Shown piece after piece: positions 1 to 11,400 of a stretch of DNA of 64,000 nt. Made by a program: the position numbers and the translations under genes. Source of the DNA: Chamaea fasciata (taxonomy: Eukaryota > Chordata > Aves > Passeriformes > Sylviidae); NCBI GenBank assembly GCA_029207755.1, contig JARCOQ010000005.1, forward strand, positions 56,419,449 to 56,483,448. Reading direction: 5' to 3'. Numbering within the stretch: the first letter of the stretch is position 1; each line of letters begins with the position of its first letter. The notes beneath the pieces were generated by a model, which was not told where the DNA came from, made no database searches, and saw only the letters and a program-made list of their open reading frames with translations.

Positions 1-2318
1 GGGAACAGGACTCTCTTGGTCACCTGGGGTCAGTTGTGCTGTCTGTGTACCCTCCCAGCTTCTTGTGTACCCTCAGGTCACTCACTGGTGAGGTGTAGTG
101 AGGAATAAAAATGGAGCTGTTTTAGCACTGCAGAAGCTAGAACATCCTCATGTTATCAATACTGTTTCCAGCACAAATCCAAAACAAAGCACCATAACAG
201 CTACTATAGAGAAAATTAACTTAATCCCAGCCACAATCAGCAGAGTTTGACTTGTGTGGTTTTTTAACAGCTGAACTCCAGTGGCAGGTTTGTTCTTCAA
301 CAATTTGATTAGATCTCATTCAGAAACGTCTCCTGAAATGTTACACACAATGCAATGCCAGCTCCATTCCCTTGCTGTCAGGATCCTGTGGGCAGCAGTT
401 GCTCTGTCCTCACTCCTGCCTGGGGCTGCTCAGGTGTTTCCTGTGCTGCTTTGGCAGCTCTCAGACTCTGACTGCACAACTCTATCTTTAGAGCTGCAGA
501 AACTCCACTACCGCAGTGTCACAACAGAGCAGGTGGTACAGCAAGCCAGGCTTTGAATTTTAATTTTGTTCAAATTATTTCTTAGTTAGGAAATTTTGTC
601 TGAGGTAATGAACCTCAGTTTTAGAGGTGTGTTAACTGTAGAGAGCTTTTGAAATGTGCTTGCTGCAAAACCTAGCAATGAGGGGACTATCTGCATTATG
701 GAATTACTTCTGTAATCTTTTGATGTCATTTGCTTAACCTTGTGCTAGTTTTATCACAGGGATATCTTTTGTTACATTCTTCTTACAAAAGAGAAGAAAA
801 TAACTTGTTAGTTATTATTCTAGCTGAATCAGACACAGCTGTCACAGTTCTAGTATATGAGGAATATCAGCATTACAGCTGAATGCTATTAAGGTATTTA
901 TTAACAGTGCATAGAATTTATTTATTAATAGTAATGCACAGATAATTCACTCTTTATGTGCTTGCACTACTGTTTTGATGCAGTTAATATTGAAAAATGC
1001 TTGTATTTTTCAGTTTACATTAAAAATATTGATGACAAAGATTGAGTAAGTTTGCTGTTACTGTGTCATGTGTCACCTCACACTCCCTCAGGGACAAATT
1101 TAAGGCTTCACTTTCCCAACATGCCTGAAGTATGTAGCAAGGTGGATGTTGTCAGCTAGTATTGATTATTGCTGTTGATTCTTGCAAATTTCAAAATCTC
1201 TGTAGTATAAACATTTGATATAAAATTTAAATCAGCTTATAAATGCTGAATTCAACACAGAATTTTTGACGTTCATATTTTCAGTGACGAACATACACTC
1301 CCTAGTGCAAAACAAATAGCATGTACTGTGCTTTATAAATTTGCATCACAAACGCAAATTATTTTCATAATCACTGTGGATGCTTTTTATTGCCAGGATT
1401 ACGACATAATGGCACAAGCTTTGCAAATACCCCTGGTTCCAGCTGTGGCTGCTCACAAATAAACCAGACTATTTTGGGCAGTAGCAGAACCTAACTGATA
1501 GACAAATGTGCTGATGCAGTACGTCTTTGGGAAGCCCTCAGCAGCACTGAGCCATGGATCTCTGGTTGGAACAACCCCACATACTTCCTTCTCTGGGGAC
1601 AGAAGCATCTGCCCTCCTCCTCTGGGACTACATCCTGCTCTGTCATATTTGACTGGCTGCATGATTCCTCAGGTTGCAGCATGATTCCCTTAACTGTTGA
1701 CCAAGAACATCTTGGTGATGTTATTCACTAAGTGCTGTGCTCTGTTCTTGTCAGGGATGTCTCTCCAGCATGGATGTGACTCTCTTGAAAGCTCTGCTTC
1801 CCAATTTATGACATGCCTGTAATGAGAATTTGAACAAGACAGATTATCCATCATCTGAAGAGTGTAAGAGACGTTTCTGTGGCTGCTCTAGCCTTGTGGT
1901 TATTGCCATCTCAAAGGTCTTAACTAGCATTTTAAGATATGGAGAGGGGCTTGGTTAGAAAGAACAGTGACCATTGGAGAGAGCCTATCCCAGCAATTTC
2001 ACCTGTTGGGAATACTGGAAGGAAAGTGTTTGTCAGAGAGGTTGGGAGGATTTTGAACGCTGTCTTAGGTGCTCTCCTGACATTACAATTAACTTCTAAT
2101 TTTTTGTATTTGGATCTTTTAAAACACTTGAACTCTGAGTTTCTAACCACTTGTTGCTGTTGTCCTATTAAGTCAGACTCAGCCCTGGAGAAAGCAAGAA
2201 GACCAGAAGGGAGTTGGCCCATTTTATGTAATGTATTTGCCACATGGAGCTGGAGTCAAGTTGTGGATGGAAGGAAAGAGATGGGGCAGTGCACATGTAC
2301 ATTTTTGCCTGCCACAGC
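1..2318. other. Noncoding stretch, no gene recognised
   Basis: No frame carries a recognisable protein and open frames are under 140 codons. The overlapping open frames near 1,932-2,352 on both strands share no family motif and look like chance. The stretch is AT-leaning single-copy sequence with scattered AATAAA-type hexamers, and no repeat family was recognised by eye. It could be intron or intergenic DNA. Confidence 0.65.
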
Positions 2319-2333
2319 CCTGCAGGGGGCAGT
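2319..2333 (+). promoter_or_regulatory. CTCF-like binding motif
   Basis: The 15 bases CCTGCAGGGGGCAGT match the common CTCF core (CCASYAGRKGGCRSY) at 14 of 15 positions, differing only at position 3. CTCF is the zinc-finger protein that anchors chromatin loops and insulators. This is a motif match only; occupancy cannot be judged from sequence. The surrounding sequence has no other promoter-like signal. Confidence 0.4.
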
Positions 2334-5300
2334 TGGAAGTTTTCTCTCCTGATCCATTATGCTGGAAGAGAGAAGGAATTGATGTGTACTAGACTTGGCA
2401 CTGGGGAGTTCCTTAGCTGATTGCTGCTAATTTAATTATTGAGATTTTTGTTAACCCTTTGGTAAATGAAGACAGATCTTGTTTTACATTAACATTCCAT
2501 GAAGAATGCATAAGCATAAAAACCAACAACTCGTAGCCAGGGAGTGCCCAAGGGATTAATCTTGTAGTCAGGAGTTTCTTCAGGCCACTTGATTTAAACA
2601 CACTGCTTGCACAAAATATCAAAGGTGTTTTATTTGGAATTAGTTAAGTGGCTAGAGATAAATTTAGAAGTATAGCTCCTTATCCACACATATCAGTTCA
2701 ATTTTGGAAGTGTGTGTGGGGGTTGAGTGTTCTTAAAAAACAGTCTGACTGAGGCATTTCTAGTCTGTTCAGGCAGAAATTTTTAGCTACAATCTCAGGG
2801 GTTCTGGACACAGGCTGGTGTTGCCTCTCTCATGGTGACAAGAGCCTTAAAATGTCTGGATAAACCTTTGTCCAGTTCCCTGTGATCTCTTATGTTGCAG
2901 TTGTCTACCTTTTCCTATGCCATAAATATTCTGCAGGAGAACTTCGTTTATTCTTCAGTACTCCCTTTTTATCCTACAATTATTTTCATATGGTTTCTCA
3001 CAGGGTGATGAGAGCAGAACCATGCTGTTACCTCAGAATATCCATTTGGGTTTTTCTCCTCACAGTTCATGTCCCATCTTCCAGATAAGGGGTTTGGTTT
3101 TCCCACTGAACTTACACTATCCCATGCAGAATGAGGCTACCTCTCTTCTTGCACTTCTACTGTAGCAGATCCTCTTGAGTCCTAAATCGCTTCTAGTTTA
3201 AGGGATGACAGTCATACCAAGAGCATTCTTGATACTTGGTCCTCAATGCTCTGCTTATTACAGGATTGTGTTGCTGTTATTCTGTTGCTTCAAGCAAGAA
3301 CTCAAAGGCACCAACTTTTTCTTCCATGTGGTGTGATTGCCCAAGATGAGAGTGTAGATAATAAATGCTCCCCTACTCCAAGGACTACAGTTTTGTTTTC
3401 ATTCCTGATAGAACCTGTCTCTTTGCAGTGAGCCTTGCCTACTGTCTCCCTTATAGCTTTAGCACACACACACTTGTGTATATAAATGGGACTGAGGGCA
3501 AGCTCATGTAGCCCGTAAGTCCCATGTATGCAAGAAGTGAATGTTAACATTTGGTTGTTCTTAATGCTAACTATAAACACTGTTTTCTGCACTGAGAACT
3601 GGGGTACCCAATGCAAGTGGATAGTCTGAGAGCTGGGTGGTATCTGTAACTTTCGTCACATGTATTGACACATTCCCCAATTTCTTTATGCCTACTCAAG
3701 TTGCAGTGCCTTTAATGGGTGTCTGAAGATTGATATAGAAATGCTGTTAGTGGGAACACATGTATGTTTTACCCCGTGCTCAGACAGGAAGAGCAAGAGC
3801 CTCAGTGTGGAGAGACAGGCACTCTTCCTGCTCTTTCTGTGAGCTTCACAACTGTTTCACACAGCTACCTATGCAGCTGGCACCTTGTAGCAGTCTGAGA
3901 AGAGAGGCCAAGAGCTGAATCAAGCAGGAGACTGTGCTGGTCTCAGTCTGGCAGGTAAGCTCCCTCCTGGTCACAGCTGAGATGAGTTCTTGTTCATTTT
4001 AACTGTGCTTGCAAGCTGCCACCCCAGGAGCTCTTTCTGCTGTGTAAATAAACTGGGGACTTCAATACAGCAAATTTTCACCCACGCTAAACTACACAAC
4101 AACAGTTACTTGGCAATGTTTTCCATCACCATCTTGTACTTTTTGCAAGTATTTACATGGCTGGGAGAGGTTATCTGGATTCTACTGGCTTGTGAAAGGG
4201 GGGGAGTTTTAAAAGGGAGAGAGAGGGAGTAGGCTCGGGATAACTTTGCTTGAGATAAATCCCAGTGACTGGGTTCTGAGGAGAGTTCCTGAGCCTTTTC
4301 TTGAAATTTAAAGAGCGGGCTTGAGCTGAATTTTTATATGATGTTGCAGCTTTAGCCCTCTCATCAGATCTCAGGAGAGAAGAGTGACTTTATGTACCAT
4401 TTTTTAGCAAGCTGGGAAAGAGAACTGGTAGTAAAACTCCTCCACCTGAGTGGCAGGAATGAAGCACCTACCTTGTGTGGCTCTATTAAAAACATTTCAT
4501 GAAAAGCAGATTTATTTTCCCTCCCTGTTGTTTTTAAGATCTCATGAGATACAGTATGACTGCTGGAAACAGGCAAGGGCATGACTATGCCATGCATATT
4601 GGATTTGGCTTAGGAGTACTTGGGTGTAGGATCCTGGAATGGCTGCACTTTTTGAGGCTTTTAAATTATGAGTCAGCAGTGCTGGAGGAACTACTTAAGG
4701 AATGAAAGTGTCATGTCATGAAGGGCACCATCCATCTTTTTTACTTGTTTGCAGCTAGAAAACATCTCATCTGTCTGAAAGTTTTGGGCAGGTGCTCTGG
4801 TTAGTGCTGTCGAAAAAGACATGTTCATGGAATTTAAAAGATAAAATTACGTGCCTCATTCAAGCCTGTTCATTTTAAACTGTTTCTGGACCTTTATAAT
4901 GATATGAGAGATTTTTCTGGCTTTTCACCAGTCTTCAAAAACTGACAGTTCACCAAGGAGGGGAGGAGTGCAGCACTGTGTGGTCTTGTGCTGCTCTGTA
5001 ATCCCTGCCTCGCTCCCTGCCAGCTTGCTGAGGCCCAAGTTGTCTCATAGAAGGCAGAAAGGCCTTGCATTTTTGTCATGGTACAGATGAGGGTGTTTGT
5101 TACTGACATGATCTTTGTAGAGAAGGTGCCTCCAGTTTTGACACACTCTTTGAAGGTGGGTACCAATTTCTGGTGTGTTATCACTTCCTTTTAAATTTCT
5201 TTATTGTGACTATTTCTTTCAGATAGGCTTTTTAAAACCCAGAACTGCATTCTTTCCTTCTACATTCCAATGTTTCTTGCTGTGATTTCACAGCCAAGCC

Positions 5301-5562
5301 AAGTTTATAGTTATTGAATGTCAGTGTATGTATATAAAAGAGACAGAGCAGGTGAGTGTGGAATGCTGGATGAGCCAGGTAGTTTTGTTTTGAGGACTGA
5401 TGGAAGTGAACATCTTCTAAAGAAGGTTGTCTTTGTTTTCAACTGCAGAGGATGCTACTGATGCTTAAGGATTCTTACAGAGGAACTTGGGTTCCTAGAT
5501 GACCATACTATTTCTTCTGCTTTTTTAAAGGTGTGTGTACCAGAAAGAGCAGTAGGGTTGTT

Positions 5563-5563
<1 letters not shown>
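2334..5563. other. Noncoding stretch, no gene recognised
   Basis: No recognisable coding sequence or repeat family. It contains two splice-site-flanked segments. One is 3,865-3,954 (CACAG before, GTAAGC after), with stops in all three frames. The other is 5,294-5,351 (TTTCACAG before, GTGAGT after), open in one frame and discussed as a finding. Other open frames here are below 105 codons and unremarkable. Confidence 0.6.

Positions 5564-5602
<39 letters not shown>
5564..5602 (+). repeat. Homopolymer T tract, 39 bases
   Basis: An uninterrupted run of 39 T on the + strand, the longest homopolymer in the window. The DNA on the right, read on the minus strand, shows no recognisable processed transcript or SINE, so it cannot be called the tail of a retrocopy. 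Its length is likely variable between individuals and error-prone in sequencing. Confidence 0.95.
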
Positions 5603-5604
<2 letters not shown>

Positions 5605-7699
5605 GTGCACCTCTTTTGTACAAAAAACCCCAGCAACTCAGAAACTGCTGACAGCTTTGGAATTTATGAAGGGCAGAAGGCTGGTACCTTTATGTTCATA
5701 GGCAAAGTCGAGCCTCAAGGTAAATCAGGTCAAAAATGAATGAAAAGCCTTTAAAATGTGATGCCTCTTTAAAGATTTGACATGCAAATATAGTTCACAG
5801 GAGGGAAATGTCCATAGGACAATTAGGCAGAGTAAATCTTTGCTAGCAGCTGAGCACAGAAAACTGGCACCACTGAATCTGCACAAACTCCAGTGCATTC
5901 TTGGCTGAGATGTGTGTGTGGGAAAGTGTTTGCTTCAATGACTATTTTTGACCTATTTTGTGAATAAATAGGACTTGTGCCTCTAGAGCTTGCAATCTGG
6001 CAACTTCCAGAAGCACTATATTAGCAAGGAGAAGAAAAAAATTATTAATTAATACATTGCAATAGAAAAATTCTTCTGCCCCAGCTTTCCAAATTCCATA
6101 TTTAAGCTGATTTTATGTGAAATGCACCTCTAAGATTACCTTTTTTTTTAAACAAACCCTTATTAGTAATAAAAAACATCTGATACCAGAGTTTTGTTCC
6201 TCTGTTCCACACAGGTTGTTAGCAATGAGATAGGGGATGAAAGAACTGTGAAGAGGGAATCTGTAGACAGAAAAGTATATGTGGAGAGAGCAGCAGTGTT
6301 CTCTACCTGCCTTGGCATTCCTATTGAATTTACTGAAAATACAATCCAATTGCAAAATCCTTTAAATCAAATCTTTGTTGTGAAATAGAGGGTAGGTGCT
6401 TTTTGCAGGAAGGAAGGTTATCAGAAATAGATTAGCTCATAGTTGCTTTGATGTGCAAGGCAGAATTCAGTTTATTCATTTTTGTGGTAGTGTAGTGGAA
6501 CAGAACTTGTTTGCATGAATAAAACAAGTGGGTAGTATAACATCATGTACGAGAGAAAGCATGAACTGGAGCTGCTTGTTTAAATGAATCAAGTTATGAC
6601 TGTTCCAGCTATGAATAATAAGGGTGATTAGAGAAGGTTTTTTCATTAAAAGTCCTGGGGAAAAAAAAAAAAGGAGCTTGTTGGCATTTCCCAGCAATGC
6701 TTTTATAGTGTTCAGGCAAAACTCTTTTGTGTCTTGCTTTTTTATAATTACAGATTCCCGAAACCTCCCAAACTTCAGATAGATACTGAAAAGTCTTCAA
6801 CATTTTTTTTTATCCAACAAAAACTCTTTTCCCTCAAGGAAAGAGAATGTTTTCCACCCCTTTTTGTTAAAAATGTAATTATCTATTTAAAAAGATGTTT
6901 CAACCGAAACTTTTTATAATTTGAGTAATGCTGAGTTAAAAGGCTCCCCACTTTAAAACATGATAATTTTTTTACATACTTTCCAGCAAGCTGTAATAGC
7001 ATGTATAAACAACCAGATGCTCTGAAGAGCTGACAGGGGCTGCACAGATTTCATTTCAAATTTATTTTTGTACCTTTTTGGGGGATTTTGTTCTGAGGTG
7101 GTCAAGATAACACAGCACTATCCTGAATCCAGAATGATGTGTTTATTTTATGGTGGGGTATGGTGTGGGATCCCCTGAGCAACACAAATGCTATTCATGC
7201 CCCATGGTACAGTGCAGTGGAAGCCTCACCTTGCAGCTGGGGCAGCAGAAGTACCTCCCTGAGGTCTGTGCCAGCCCTGAGGAGCTCCCAAACACCGAGA
7301 GCTGAGCAAGTCTGTGCCCTGCTGCCTCTGCCACCTCTGCGTGGTGCTCCAGTGTTTCTATTTCTGAGTTTAATGGTGAGTTTCAGCTTCTCCCGATCTC
7401 TGCAATGGATTTACCCTTAAGCCTTCCTCTCCAATTAGGCTGTTTCTAGATTGCCATATATCAGGCCTGTCAGAGCCTTTAAATCCCTCTTCTAGGTCAC
7501 CTTCTTGCCTTTCCCCAGGGGAGTATATAGCAAACCATACCTCCCACTGAGCTTTCCAACACATATGCTAATAAGATGCTATTAGTGCCACCTTCTTCCC
7601 CAGAGAGTAGGACGGAATAATGATTTTGGGAAATAGGCATTTCTGGCTTCTTCCCTGGTGCTCTGACTTTCCTCTTCCAGTGGTTTTTACCAGCTCAGT
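5603..7699. other. Noncoding stretch, no gene recognised
   Basis: AT-rich sequence with short chance frames only (under 95 codons). It includes a 12-base A run at 6,661-6,672. No repeat family or exon was recognised. Confidence 0.65.
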
Positions 7700-7815
7700 T
7701 GCTATTTCTGGGTGCCTGTTATGCTAAAATTGATATGATAACACTTCCCACCTGACAGGCTGGAGGTAAGAAGTGGTTGTAAGGATTAGTTACCTAAGGG
7801 CTATAGCATGCCAAA
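7700..7815 (+). repeat. Possible MIR-like ancient SINE fragment
   Basis: The string with GATATGATAACACTTCCCAC followed by TGTAAGGATTAG and CTAAGGGCTATAGC follows the order of the 3' half of an amniote MIR SINE: the 'gataataa...cctacc' block, then 'gttgtgaggatta', then the 'gcgctata' end. The match is divergent and made from memory of the consensus. The 5' tRNA-like half is not convincing. It could be coincidence. Confidence 0.35.
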
Positions 7816-8149
7816 TGTTATTAATAATGCAAAGCAAGAAATGTTCTGAAAAAGGAATGAAATTCTTGCTTTTTGCTTCAAAAGAGACGTTTACCAGAAC
7901 ACCATAAAGACCCTGATTCCTAGTCAGGTGGATTAGCTGATGTCTTATGGTATTACGGATGTACATGAAATAGTGGGAGAGTGGCAGCCCTTGAAGTGTC
8001 TCCCACATCTGGGTCACTCTGCAGTGTTCAGCACATTACTGAATGAGGGGAGGTGACTTCTGCCCAAGAGGTGCACCTGCCAAAGCATTCTAGGTTTTAT
8101 TCATTTGCTCAGATAATTACATACATCCTTCATTTTTAAAAATATCTCC
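7816..8149. other. Noncoding stretch, no gene recognised
   Basis: Nothing recognisable. A 75-codon minus-strand frame at 7,790-8,017 partly overlaps it and looks like chance. Confidence 0.6.
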
Positions 8150-8460
8150 TAGAAAGGCCAGTAGAAGCATGAGAGAGGAAAGGACTTGTACTTCTGTGCA
8201 GTGTAGAGGTAAAGCAGAGATAAGAGGAGGGAAGGATGGCAAAGGACAGAAAAGGAGCCAGAGACTGTGTAGAGTGAGACAGAGGGGAAAGAACAGTGCA
8301 AAAAAGAGGAGGAAGGACAGATTCAGTAGCACGAGCTAAAAATAATCAGTGAAGGGAGTGAAAATTGGTTGCAAAGGATGGAGTGTCAAAGTGCAGGAGA
8401 CAGCAAGGAAGAGTGAGTCAGGGAATAAAGAGGAGAGGAAGAAAATGCGTTTATTATCTC
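8150..8460 (+). repeat. Purine-rich low-complexity block
   Basis: For about 300 bases the + strand is dominated by A and G, with recurring GAGGA, GGAAAG, GAGAC and AAGGA words and no fixed period. The opposite strand gives a pyrimidine-rich 71-codon frame with leucine and proline runs, which is a composition artefact. Purine-rich blocks of this kind can arise from decayed microsatellites. Confidence 0.6.
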
Positions 8461-11400
8461 TTCTTATCTGACATAACTGAAAGTCGTGTAAAACAGCAAT
8501 TACCCTGTTTCATGCAAGTCTCTGCTTAAGAAGTGGTAAGGAAATAAATATGATTTCTGAGGAGAGATAGCCCTCTTTTCTGCCATGGCTTGTGTGCTGG
8601 AGCAGTTCCTGTGTCTCTGCTGGTTCTCCTCTCTCACAGCTGAGCTGCTAGCATGCCCATCACCTCCCTGCTTGTATCATGCAGTGTTTAGAAGGGGGTC
8701 TTCTCCATGCCAAAAAGGGCAGCACAGCAAGCACTGGAAGTGCTCATAGGAAGCACCTCAGAGAGGGTTGCTTGATTAGTTGGTTCTATTCGTTAAAAAG
8801 ACCCCAAAACCTGCATGCCGCACATTACGTCTCTCTTTAGGCAACATCTGGCAGCGTAAGGGATTGGGTTCATGCCTCTGAGCTACTTCCTTCAGCTCTG
8901 ACACCTGTGGACCTTGGGGGATTTTTTGGACAAAATCTCGTTTTGCTGTGCTGCAGCCCTGCTCCCTGTCAGGCTCATTAACACTCTGCAAGAGAGGTAC
9001 CATGCATTGCCACGTCCCTGTTGGAGCTGTCACAACCATCTGTGGTGCTTGTGTTTGCCACTGCTGAAAGTAGGCAGTGCAGTGCCAGCAACCAGCTTTA
9101 TCCTACCAAAGTCACTGGTGAATTGGAAAAGTGCAGCACACAGGCTCCAACCAGGAAATTGCATGGAAAAATGATTTGGTAGCTTGGCAGGAGTTAGAGT
9201 AGTCCTAGAAGTTGCTCTGGGGTTATTTTCTCTTTCACCCCAGAAACCACTTCTAGTGCAACTCCTTGTGTCCCTGGCCCATTCCTTATGATGGGATTAG
9301 AAAGGGTTGATTCCTCTGCCAACCCACTGGTTTAGCATTGGGAAGTCAGTCTGACTCCTTCATTTCTCTTCCCTCACTCCATCAAACCAGTACAGCAATC
9401 TGGGCGTTCTGAGAATGAGTCCCCTTTCCTTCTTTTTCAGTTGGATAGGCTTTGACCTTTGTTGAACAGAGATAGTGGTGTAGTAGAAATATGGTGTTGG
9501 CCAAAGGGTCCAGCAGCTGGTTCTGTAATTTTATTCCATTTTCAAGGATGAGGAACTTCAGCTTATGTTCCACCCTGAGGTTATGGGTGTCAATTGCTAC
9601 CACTTGATAAGCTGGACAGATATTGTTGCTATCAGATCCACTTGTTTTAAACCATGCTGATAACTTACCTTGCTGACAATCAGGATACCAGGGAACCAGG
9701 ATCATAGAAAAGAATTACCTTCCTAGAAATGAACCGGAAGGAGAGGCAGTGTGCAGGCTTGATTTTAGTCTCAAGTTCCAGATTTCATCACTGATGCCTG
9801 CTGATGTGGCTGTGTGCAATCCATGTAGCTGCAGCACCTCAGCTGTTTTCTGTAGAATCGGGATAAATGCTGCTTCCCTGATTGATGTCATTACAAGGTA
9901 CTTAAATACTATGTAAATGAAGGTCCTGTAAATAATGCAGAAGTATAGATGAACATAACTGGGGAAGGCTGAGTAGAATGAAAAGAAGTTCAACCTGAAG
10001 CAGAATTCCAGTCTGCTGAGTGAATAAATATGGGAAAGTCCATAAACTATAGTTATTTTCTGAGTAGAGCGAGTTGATTAAACATAATTCTCTAGCATTA
10101 ATATTATTAAATACTTATGAAGCTGGTTCAGTTTAATTTTCTGAAATTATTACCAAAGAAATCTGTCTCTACGAGCATGCCTTAGGTTCAAACGCTGGAT
10201 CTTAACCCTGTGTTTTGATCTAGGCCTGCTTCTGAATACTAGGGACTGAATTCTGCTGTCAGGTACGTAAGCACAGCTCTCTAGGATGTTGGTCAGAACT
10301 GGAGCTGGAGAGCTAAATTTGCTGTAATTATTTAAATATCTAAGTATCTAAACAATTTGCTCTACATTTGCTTAAGTTATTTTTCATAGTGGCAGATTTG
10401 TAAAAATAACGTTTAAAAAGTCTGTTCTTATTTTGTTGCATAGAAACAGTATTTGGTGGAAATGCACTTTTTTTCTGCTGAGGGAACTCAAAGACTGAAG
10501 AACTTCAATACTCTGTAGTTTCCAGGACTGCACTAACTTCAAGCTGAAGTTGTAGCTGTGCTTATGAAATGGGCGGGTGGTGTGATGAGCCTTGTCCTGT
10601 GTGCAGGGGGAAGCTCTATGGTCTCAAAGCCTGCCAGGATTTGGCAGCAAGCTGCAGCTGCTCAGTGTATTGCAGCAGAGAGAGCTCAGTTATGACCCTG
10701 CCAGACACAAACACAGTCTGTCATGTAGAGGCAGCACATGAAGCGTGACAGTGGGAAGCATCCTCTCTGAAAGCTTCCAGTGGCACACCAAGAAGAGATC
10801 CAAGTTTTGCTGCTTTCATGTTTCACTGCAGGATCTGCCATTTCATCGAAAACTTCCCTAAAGGGAAGCTGGAAAAATCGAGCTGTGAATATAAAGGGAG
10901 AAGCAAGTGCTTAACCACAGGCAGTCCTAATGTGAGCGTGATCTGAGTATAATGTATGAACAGCACCCAAATACTCGTGATACTGTTATTTTAGGCATGA
11001 TGGTTTCAGGATATAGTTGCATCAACTCTTTCAAGAAGAAATGATGTCTTTAGGAAGATGTTTCATGTGTCTGTCTTGGGAGAAGGGGTTATGTACCTGA
11101 CTGCATCTTGGTGTTCTACCAGTTGCTCCATCAAAAGTCTGCATTTTTTCTCATTGCTCTTCTACTGTCACAGGTACTTCAGGAAGTCTGAGGAATGGAC
11201 AGATAGTAATACTTATGTATGGACATAGCAGAAACCAAACTGGAATTACATTGGCATTTAAGGCTTTGGAAGAACAGGAAAATAGAGCTGTGTTTGTCAA
11301 CTGTTCAAAAGACGAAAAACCAATAGAGGCAGCAGCACTGGTGGGTTTTTTTTTGGGTTTGGTTTTTTTTTTTTTTCCCCCCACTAGTAACACAGTCTTG

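Noticed and set aside
1014..1045. 32-base segment between TATTTTTCAG and GTAAGT
   Set aside because: The micro-exon size, the poor base before the donor and the AT-rich content make chance far more likely.
3865..3954. 90-base segment between CACAG and GTAAGC that resembles an exon
   Set aside because: All three frames contain stops, so it is not coding. A noncoding exon is possible but the acceptor is weak.
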